From Deinococcus sp. (GTDB taxonomy: Bacteria; Deinococcota; Deinococci; JACQHA01), in NCBI GenBank assembly GCA_016199255.1, contig JACQHA010000316.1:1-11456 (forward strand): a DNA stretch of 11,456 nucleotides, in the 5' to 3' direction. The translations under genes and the position numbers were made by a program. The notes under the pieces are model-generated. The model searched no databases. It worked only from the letters and a program-made list of their open reading frames with translations, and was not told where the DNA came from. Shown here piece by piece: positions 6,104 through 11,456 of this stretch (positions are counted from its first letter, which is position 1; every line of letters starts with the position of its first letter).

Positions 6104-7444
6104 CTAAACTTCGCTGCCCACTTCCCAGAGTGCCCCTGAGGGCGCCTGCCTGGACCGGCGCGGCCGCCCTAGCACCACTGCCGCCAGCTCTCCCAAAGCC
6201 TCCGGGCCGGCCTGCACCTGGGCGCCTAGCTCTGCCGACAGGTCGCGCAGCGAACGGTCATCGAGCAGGATGTCGGTCCCTTCTTTCAGGCAGCGCGGGG
6301 AGACAAACACGTAGTCAAATCTCCCTTGAGGAACAGCCCGCAGGATGTCGGAACCGGCCAGTAACCCGGCCACGGTTACAGTAGCGCCGAAGGTGGAATT
6401 GCGGGCGGCAATGACCTCTAGCTCCAGGCCCGCCACAGCGCGCAGGGGGGCGATGGCCTCAGCCAGTAGGGGAGCAAACAGTGTCCCGGAAACAAGCGCC
6501 ACCCGGCGGGAAGGGATGGCGCGAGGCAGCCGGGGGAGCTTACTGGAGAGGAAATTGCGCACCATGCCGATACCGTTCTCCAGCTGGGAAAAGCCTTCGT
6601 AGCTCTCAGCGTCTGGGAGGGGAAGGCCAGCTAAGAGATAGAACTCATCTGAGGGGAACACCAGCCTGGTGCCGCGCTCTTTCAGGAATGTAGCGCGGTA
6701 GCGCTCGCTGGTCTCCACCACCTGGCGGGCTTCGTGCGCCTCATAAGGGCGCAGCGGCACCAGCCCCTGGCGGTGCTCCGTGAGCCCTACTGGCACCACA
6801 CCAATGGAGAGCACCTGGGACCGGGCGGCCAGTTCCGCAATGCTCTCTTCCAGCACGGCGCCATCGTTGACCTGAGGCAAGAGTACCAGCTGGGTGTGGA
6901 ACTCAATGTCAGGGAGCTGCGCTAATACCTGGTAAAACCGCGCTCCCAGCTTACTTCCCAGAAGCTGCCGGCGCTTGCTGGCATCAGTAGCATGCACCGA
7001 TATGTACAGCGGGCTCAGGTGCTCCCGATTAATGCGCTCTCTATCCTCCGGCCACAGGTTGGTGAGGGTGATGAACCCGCCGTAGAGGTAGGAGAGCCGG
7101 AAGTCATCGTCTTTGATGTAGAGGCTCTCCCGGTAGCCTTTGGGCATCTGGTAGACAAAGCAGAAGTCGCAGTTGTTGTAGCAGGTGCGGATGCCATCAA
7201 ACAGCTCGCTCTCGAACTCCAGCCCAGGCTCCTCCCACTCCACGCTGAAACTAAAACGAGCCTCGCCCCGCCCCACTTCCAGCACCGCCTGGCCCTGGGC
7301 CAGCTCCCAGCGGTACTGCAAGATGTCCGCCATGCGCCGGCCACTGACGCTATACAATAGATCGCCAGCGGCCACACCAGAACGGGCCGCCGGCGATCCT
7401 GGAATAACAGCGCCAATCCGGGCCGGAGGAGCTGGCTTGCGCAC
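6104..7444 (-). CDS. PDZ / radical SAM / DUF512 iron-sulfur protein
   Basis: The 446-residue protein has an N-terminal PDZ-like domain (about 9-70; IGAVIPGSPAARSGVAAGDLL), then a radical-SAM-type cluster site C88-Y-N-N-C92-D-F-C95 within the family block RTCYNNCDFCFVYQMPKGYRESLY, a YGGFITLTNL strand, LYISVHATD, and a C-terminal DUF512 domain (about 220-435) with FPSDEFYLLAGLPLP, YEGFSQLENGIGM and a V-SGTLFAP segment. This is the widespread NifB/MoaA-related family with a PDZ N-terminus (COG1625). Its reaction and substrate are not known to me. GTG 7444 starts two bases after the S1 stop, and GGGGAG (7451-7456) inside the last S1 codons is six bases upstream, so the two genes are probably co-transcribed and coupled. 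Confidence 0.9.
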   Translation of the reverse strand: MRKPAPPARIGAVIPGSPAARSGVAAGDLLYSVSGRRMADILQYRWELAQGQAVLEVGRGEARFSFSVEWEEPGLEFESELFDGIRTCYNNCDFCFVYQMPKGYRESLYIKDDDFRLSYLYGGFITLTNLWPEDRERINREHLSPLYISVHATDASKRRQLLGSKLGARFYQVLAQLPDIEFHTQLVLLPQVNDGAVLEESIAELAARSQVLSIGVVPVGLTEHRQGLVPLRPYEAHEARQVVETSERYRATFLKERGTRLVFPSDEFYLLAGLPLPDAESYEGFSQLENGIGMVRNFLSSKLPRLPRAIPSRRVALVSGTLFAPLLAEAIAPLRAVAGLELEVIAARNSTFGATVTVAGLLAGSDILRAVPQGRFDYVFVSPRCLKEGTDILLDDRSLRDLSAELGAQVQAGPEALGELAAVVLGRPRRSRQAPSGALWEVGSEV

Positions 7445-7446
7445 TC

Positions 7447-9180
7447 TTAGCTCCCCGGCTTATTCTCCGGCCGCTTCTCCTCCTCATCCTCCAGTTTGAA
7501 ATCGGCGAACAGGTCAGCATACACATCGCCAATAGTGGCTGGGGTAATGGTCTCCATCTCGTAGTCGTCGTAGTACTCCGCATCCCGCCGCTTCTTGCCG
7601 CCGCTCTTAGCGCGCTTCCGCCGGCCGCCCCGCTCCCCTTCCGTGGGGGGCTGGAAGCTCTCAGGCTGGGGCTGGGCAGAGTAGTCCACCTCGGGCTGGG
7701 GCAGCGCCCGGCGCCGGGAGAGCGACGCCCGCTGCTCAATGGGGTCAATGTTGAGCACCGCCGCCTGCACCACGTCGCCCTTCTTCACCACCTGGCGGGG
7801 GTCTTCGACGCGCTCGTGGGCCAGCTCGCTAATGTGAATCAGGCCCTCAATGCCCTCTTCAACTTCCATGAACGCCCCGAACTCGGTGATGCCGGTAATC
7901 TTGCCTTCCACAATGGTACCCGGCGGGTAGCGATCGGGCAGGCTGGACCAGGGGTCAGGCTGGGTCTGGCGCAGGCCTAAAGAGAGGCGGCGGTTGGCCT
8001 GGTCAATTCGCAGAATCACCGACTCCACCTCGTCGCCCTTCTTCAGCACCTCGCTGGGGTGGCGGATTCTTTTGGTCCACGACATCTCACTGACGTGGAT
8101 CAGGCCCTCCAGGCCAGGGGCAATTTCCACAAAGGCGCCAAAGCTGGTAAGGTTGGTGACTTTGCCCTTGACCCGGTCGCCAATGGAGTAGCGCTGCTCC
8201 ACTGTCGTCCAGGGGTCAGGGATCAGGCTCTTCATGGACAGGTTGATTCTTTCTTTCTCCAAGTCCATGTCCAGCACTTCCACCTTGACCCGGTCGCCCT
8301 TTCTCACCACCTCGCTGGGGTGGCGGAAGCGGCCCCAGGTGAGCTCGCTGCGGTGCACCAGGCCGTCAATCCCGCCCAGGTTCACAAAGGCGCCGAACTC
8401 GGTGATCTCCACCACCTCGCCCTCGGCGACGAACCCGGGCTTGAGCTGGGCCAGGGTGTGGCTCTTGACTAAAGCCTGCTCCTCCTCAATCACCGAGCGG
8501 CGGGAAATAATCACCCGGTTGCGGCGGCGGTTCAGCTCCACCACCCGCACCTTGAACTTCTGGCCCACATAGGGCACTAAATCATTGACCCGGCGCACAT
8601 CAACCTGCGAAGCCGGCAGGAACGCCCTGATGCCCTGGATGTCGGCCACCAGGCCGCCCTTCACCCGCTCGGCAATCACCACCTCTACTGGTGTCTTGTT
8701 CTTAGAAAACTCCTGGATCTCGTTCCAGGCTTCCTCCTGCTCCGCCCGCTTCTTGGAGAGAATAATGGTGGCATTGGGAATATCAGCGCGCACCACGTAC
8801 ACCGTGGCCACATCGCCGGGGTGCAAGTAGGTCTTAGGGTCAGCCAGCTCCTTACTGGAGAGCTGGCCAAAGGGAATGAGTCCTTCCAGCTTGGTGCCAA
8901 TATCGACCATGACACCCTCAGGCGTCACCGACACCACCCGGCCCTTGACGACCATGCCCCGGTGCACATCCCGGTAACTGGCGCTCTCCTGGGCCAGCAG
9001 TTCCTGCATGGACACCATGTCCTCAGCCTGGCTGCCGGCAATTGTGCTGTCTGCTTTACTGGCGTCTGGGGAAATATCCGCTCTGGTCTCCTCAGCTGCC
9101 TGGCTCACCGCCTGCGTGCTATCTTCCTGCTGCTTTATCACCCCCTCAGTGAGATTCCGTCCAGTCGCTTGCTCTACCAT
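7447..9180 (-). CDS. rpsA: Ribosomal protein S1-like, five S1 domains
   Basis: The 577-residue protein carries five consecutive S1 (OB-fold) RNA-binding domains at about 75-143, 160-229, 248-317, 334-403 and 420-489. Domains 3-5 have the strong signature [VI]-x3-[ST]-FGAF-[VM], then GL[IV]H-x-SE; domain 2 is divergent, as in true S1 proteins. A polar, glutamine-rich region of about 70 residues precedes them. A basic patch ([15 protein letters not shown]) is followed by a tyrosine/acidic tail ending [15 protein letters not shown]1 binds mRNA on the 30S subunit and helps initiate translation. ATG 9180 is supported by AGGAGG (9185-9190) four bases upstream and a perfect TATAAT at 9218-9213. It heads a - strand pair with the PDZ/radical-SAM gene. 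The tail is unusual and could be lineage-specific. Confidence 0.9.
   Translation of the reverse strand: MVEQATGRNLTEGVIKQQEDSTQAVSQAAEETRADISPDASKADSTIAGSQAEDMVSMQELLAQESASYRDVHRGMVVKGRVVSVTPEGVMVDIGTKLEGLIPFGQLSSKELADPKTYLHPGDVATVYVVRADIPNATIILSKKRAEQEEAWNEIQEFSKNKTPVEVVIAERVKGGLVADIQGIRAFLPASQVDVRRVNDLVPYVGQKFKVRVVELNRRRNRVIISRRSVIEEEQALVKSHTLAQLKPGFVAEGEVVEITEFGAFVNLGGIDGLVHRSELTWGRFRHPSEVVRKGDRVKVEVLDMDLEKERINLSMKSLIPDPWTTVEQRYSIGDRVKGKVTNLTSFGAFVEIAPGLEGLIHVSEMSWTKRIRHPSEVLKKGDEVESVILRIDQANRRLSLGLRQTQPDPWSSLPDRYPPGTIVEGKITGITEFGAFMEVEEGIEGLIHISELAHERVEDPRQVVKKGDVVQAAVLNIDPIEQRASLSRRRALPQPEVDYSAQPQPESFQPPTEGERGGRRKRAKSGGKKRRDAEYYDDYEMETITPATIGDVYADLFADFKLEDEEEKRPENKPGS
7451..7456 (-). promoter_or_regulatory. 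Shine-Dalgarno site of the DUF512 gene inside the S1 end
   Basis: GGGGAG on the - strand lies within the final codons of the S1 gene, six bases before GTG 7444. It supports the GTG start and translational linkage of the two genes. Confidence 0.6.
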
Positions 9181-9184
9181 TCAG

Positions 9185-9190
9185 CCTCCT
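9185..9190 (-). promoter_or_regulatory. Shine-Dalgarno site of the S1 gene
   Basis: AGGAGG on the - strand sits four bases before ATG 9180; a second GGAGG lies a few bases further upstream. The conventional leader contrasts with the near-leaderless genes elsewhere in the window. Confidence 0.65.
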
Positions 9191-9212
9191 CAGCCTCCAA
9201 AGTCAAAACAGG

Positions 9213-9218
9213 ATTATA
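9213..9218 (-). promoter_or_regulatory. Perfect -10 box of the S1 gene
   Basis: The - strand reads TATAAT, giving a leader of about 26 bases that contains the AGGAGG site. The -35 region is weak. Together with the + strand promoter at 9241-9269 it makes a compact 98-bp divergent control region. Confidence 0.6.
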
Positions 9219-9240
9219 ACATAGGCCCAAGCTGCCCTCG

Positions 9241-9269
9241 TTGCAGCCGGTGCACACCGGTTATACAAT
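9241..9269 (+). promoter_or_regulatory. Promoter of the SDR-xpt operon with palindrome in the spacer
   Basis: TTGCAG (9241-9246, weak -35) and TACAAT (9264-9269, good -10) are separated by exactly 17 bp. The spacer holds CCGGTG-CA-CACCGG (9247-9260), a perfect interrupted palindrome placed where a regulator would directly affect RNA polymerase. The -10 box ends nine bases before ATG 9279, so the leader would be two or three bases at most and no Shine-Dalgarno is present. Confidence 0.5.
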
Positions 9270-9278
9270 TCTAGGCAC

Positions 9279-9956
9279 ATGGACCTCAAAATGGAGTCCA
9301 AGATTGTGGTGATTAGCAATGCCGGCAGCGGCATTGGCCGCACCATCGCCCGCACCTTTGGCCAGATTGGCTCCTACGTGGTGGTGCTGGACCCTGACCC
9401 GGAGGACTCCACCAGGGTGGCTACCGAGATTGAAGAGGCGGGGGGGCGGGCCATCCCCATTAAGATCGACCCCACCACTGGCCTAGAGGTGGCAGCGGGG
9501 TTTGAGCGCATTGCTGAACTGTTCGGCCAGGTGGATGTTTTGGTCACCACCCCGGCAGTGATTGGCTCGGCGACGCTTCTGTCGCTCTCCGAGTTCGAGT
9601 GGTCAGAGGTGATAAACGCTGATCTCAAGGCGGCTTTTTTGGTGTCCCAGGCCGCCACCCGGCTTATGGCGGCGCGGGACGTGCCAGGGCAGATTATTCT
9701 GGTGGCGCCGGCCCAGCCCGAAGGGGTAATGCGCCCCCATATTGCCGCCGCCCAGGCCGGGATCATTGGCCTGGCTCGCTCCATGGCGGAAGAGCTGAAG
9801 CCGCGCATCCAGGTGAACGCGGTGGTGCCGCCGCCCCCAGACCAGACGCGGGATATTGAGCTGGGGGAGGTCGTGGTGGGGCCGGTGATCTTCTTTGCCA
9901 GCCGGCTGTCCCGGGGCATTACCGGGCAGCACCTGCAGGCCGGGAGCCGGGTGTGA
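9279..9956 (+). CDS. Short-chain dehydrogenase homologue lacking catalytic residues
   Basis: The 225-residue protein has the classical SDR (Rossmann) layout: a nucleotide-binding loop SNAGSGIG (13-20), an acidic strand end VVVLDPD (34-40), DVLVTTPAVIG (86-96), VINADLKAAF with Asn113, and ARSMAEELKPRIQVNAVVPP (166-185). The catalytic positions are all changed: the Ser strand reads LVAPAQ (141-146), and the Tyr-x3-Lys motif that should precede AGIIGL is Ile155 and Gln159; there is no tyrosine nearby. The first Gly of TGxxxGxG is Asn14 and NNAG is TTPA. The frame is intact with no stops, so it is not a decayed pseudogene by that measure. It may bind a nucleotide or serve as a scaffold. Its stop overlaps the xpt start by four bases (GTGA), which points to a shared role with purine salvage, by inference. 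Confidence 0.8.
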   Translation: MDLKMESKIVVISNAGSGIGRTIARTFGQIGSYVVVLDPDPEDSTRVATEIEEAGGRAIPIKIDPTTGLEVAAGFERIAELFGQVDVLVTTPAVIGSATLLSLSEFEWSEVINADLKAAFLVSQAATRLMAARDVPGQIILVAPAQPEGVMRPHIAAAQAGIIGLARSMAEELKPRIQVNAVVPPPPDQTRDIELGEVVVGPVIFFASRLSRGITGQHLQAGSRV

Positions 9957-10525
9957 ATGTCCGCGCCGAGCTGCGCCGGCTGATTGCCTTAGAGGGCAGC
10001 GCTTCCAGCTCTGGGCTGGTGCGGGTGGATTCCTTTCTCAACCACCAGGTGAACCCCCAGGTGATGACGGCCATTGGCGCCGAGTTCGCCCGCTGCTTCC
10101 GCCACCACTCCCCCACCAAGGTGCTTACCGCCGAGGCGTCGGGGATCTGCCCGGCGCTCACTACCGCCATTGCCCTGGACGTGCCCATGGTGTACGCCAA
10201 GAAGCACAAGCCCATGCAGATCGAGGGGCCGACCCTCAGGCGCCAGGTATTCTCGCCCACGAAGGGCATGGTGTTTGACATTGTGGTAAGTGAGAATTAC
10301 CTGAAGCCAGGTGAGCGGATCCTGATTATTGACGACTTTCTGGCCGGCGGCAAAACCGTCGGGGCGCTGCTGGAAATCAGCCAGCTGGCCGGCGCTAAAG
10401 TGGTGGGCCTGGGGTTTGTGGTGGAGAAGACCTTCTCTGGCGGCCGGGCCCAATTGGGCAATTACCCCATCGAGTCACTGGTGCGCATCGCCTCCCTAGA
10501 AGGCGGCATCCAGTTCGCGGACTAG
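9953..10525 (+). CDS. xpt: Xanthine phosphoribosyltransferase
   Basis: The 190-residue enzyme joins xanthine (and less well guanine or hypoxanthine in relatives) to PRPP to give XMP, in purine salvage. It aligns along its whole length with the Bacillus Xpt type: LVRVDSFLNHQVNP (22-35), a TKVLTAEASGICPA hood segment, VYAKKHK (80-86), the PRPP-binding loop LIIDDFLAGGKTV (124-136), GFVVEKTFSGGR (154-165) and ESLVRIASLEGG near the end. All the expected motifs are present. GTG 9953 is the only start giving the full N-terminus; it overlaps the SDR stop by four bases, so translation is coupled. Bacillus xpt is controlled by a guanine riboswitch; there is no room for one here, and control would come from the promoter at 9241-9269. 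Confidence 0.93.
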   Translation: MNVRAELRRLIALEGSASSSGLVRVDSFLNHQVNPQVMTAIGAEFARCFRHHSPTKVLTAEASGICPALTTAIALDVPMVYAKKHKPMQIEGPTLRRQVFSPTKGMVFDIVVSENYLKPGERILIIDDFLAGGKTVGALLEISQLAGAKVVGLGFVVEKTFSGGRAQLGNYPIESLVRIASLEGGIQFAD

Positions 10526-10541
10526 AATCTCAGGGCATTGC

Positions 10542-11456
10542 ATGAAACAACACCTCATGCAGCAGCTGATGGGCAATGGGCGAAAGACCAGCACTCCAGC
10601 GCTTCTGGGCCTGATCCTGCTCGGCCTGGCGGCGGGCTGCAGCCAGCCCTTGCCGATCATCCCACCCCCGCCACCCGAGCCTACCCCCGAGGGGGAGAAT
10701 GACCTGGTCATCCTGGAAAACTCCCAAAAGATCCTCTTCTTCCGCGAGACCTTCACCGATCCAGAGACCTACCAGGAGCGCTGGGTGGTGCGCAACGAGC
10801 TGGTGGACCAGCTCCCCGGCCTCTGCCTGGACTTCCGCTCGTCCTATGTGGCGCTGGACGATGCAGGGTTCTTAGACCTGCAGGCTGAAGCCCGCAACCA
10901 CGGCCTGGCCTGTCCCGACCGGCTGGCCAGCCAGGTGTATACCAGCCAGCAGAACTTCGGGAACGGGAATTACCGGGTGCGCCTCAGGTGCGATCCAGTA
11001 GAAGCCACGATCTGTGCCGCCTATTTGCTCTCAGACACTACCCATGATGAAATTGACCTGATCGAGATTTACACTGACCAGAACGGGCGCATCTGGCTGT
11101 GGTTTGTGGTACACGTGGGGGTGCCCGGGAAGATTCCCGAAGAGCGCTACAAGATCACTTGCCCGGCCACTGGCCTGGGCATAGATGTCCGGGACTGGCA
11201 CGAGTACGAGGTGGCCTGGAGCCAGAACTCCATCAAGTTTTACCTCGATGGCCGGCGCATTGTCCCTGGGTCTAACCGCTGCTTTGAAGAGACCCGCAAG
11301 ACGCCTTTCGTGCCCCAGCCCCAGCCCATGCGCCTCCGCTTGGAGTACCGCTACGTCCCCTGGTCTACCCCCCCACTCACCTCTGGGCTGAAGCACGCCG
11401 CAGTAGATTGGGTGAGATTCGCCGCCGACTCCCCCCCACCGACCCCGCCGCCGCCC
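10542..11456 (+). CDS. GH16-type glycoside hydrolase lipoprotein (runs off right edge)
   Basis: From ATG 10542 the frame is open to the window end (305 codons, no stop). Residues 20-33 form a hydrophobic core ending LAAGC, a lipobox with lipidated Cys33, so the protein is exported and membrane-anchored. A proline-rich linker (PPPPPEPTPE, 41-50) precedes a jelly-roll domain: LFFRETFTDPETYQERW at about 65-81, the GH16 active-site motif E170-I-D172-L-I-E175 in DEIDLIEIY, and DWHEYEVAWSQNSIKFYLDG (218-237), the usual strand after the active site. EIDLIE matches the beta-bulge version of the motif found in laminarinases and similar enzymes; the glycan substrate is unknown. Six further cysteines (95, 124, 150, 158, 207, 247) could form disulfides. 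A second proline-rich stretch at the edge suggests another domain follows. AGGG six bases before the ATG is a weak ribosome site; in-frame ATGs at 10557 and 10569 are alternatives. Confidence 0.82.
   Translation, partial: MKQHLMQQLMGNGRKTSTPALLGLILLGLAAGCSQPLPIIPPPPPEPTPEGENDLVILENSQKILFFRETFTDPETYQERWVVRNELVDQLPGLCLDFRSSYVALDDAGFLDLQAEARNHGLACPDRLASQVYTSQQNFGNGNYRVRLRCDPVEATICAAYLLSDTTHDEIDLIEIYTDQNGRIWLWFVVHVGVPGKIPEERYKITCPATGLGIDVRDWHEYEVAWSQNSIKFYLDGRRIVPGSNRCFEETRKTPFVPQPQPMRLRLEYRYVPWSTPPLTSGLKHAAVDWVRFAADSPPPTPPPP

Noticed and set aside
9953..10541. A purine riboswitch controlling xpt, as in Bacillus.
   Set aside because: The xpt start overlaps the SDR stop and the operon leader is only a few bases long, leaving no room for an aptamer.

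Overview
The window is GC-rich, compact bacterial DNA: gaps between genes run from a few bases up to about 170 bp, and I saw no tRNA, rRNA, insertion sequence or CRISPR array. The markers (LptB-type ABC ATPase beside a DUF3084 coiled-coil protein, a PDZ/radical-SAM/DUF512 protein, a five-domain S1 protein, phosphopentomutase and a selenocysteine codon) suggest a deep-branching, probably double-membraned bacterium. Several promoters place the -10 box almost on the start codon, as in leaderless-rich groups such as Deinococcota. Chloroflexota and Bipolaricaulota are also possible. The phylum cannot be fixed from this sequence alone.

Left part (1-1022, + strand): the tail of an unknown gene; a short selenoprotein of the SelW/Rdx thioredoxin-like family, whose in-frame TGA at 311 is followed at the right distance by a perfect 7-bp bacterial SECIS hairpin; and, 4 bp after it, a protein made of six GRxGG repeats of about 22 residues with a hydrophobic C-terminus. 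A conventional gene finder would miss or truncate the selenoprotein.

Middle (1035-6092): a class III aminotransferase on the - strand diverges from a + strand run of lptB, a DUF3084 membrane/coiled-coil protein and a YqgF/RuvC-like RNase H-fold protein, nearly touching each other. Phosphopentomutase (deoB) follows behind what looks like its own near-leaderless promoter.

Right part: on the - strand (6104-9180) the ribosomal S1-like gene is followed two bases later by a PDZ/radical-SAM/DUF512 gene. Divergently, a short-chain-dehydrogenase homologue that has lost its whole catalytic triad overlaps a xanthine phosphoribosyltransferase gene by 4 bp (9279-10525). Its promoter carries a 14-bp palindrome between the -35 and -10 boxes. 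A lipoprotein with a GH16-type glycoside hydrolase domain starts at 10542 and runs off the right edge.

Functional themes: nucleoside and purine salvage (deoB, xpt), cell-envelope transport (lptB, DUF3084 protein), translation (S1), and a redox selenoprotein. The SelW/repeat-protein pair and the degenerate SDR coupled to xpt are the parts most worth following up.
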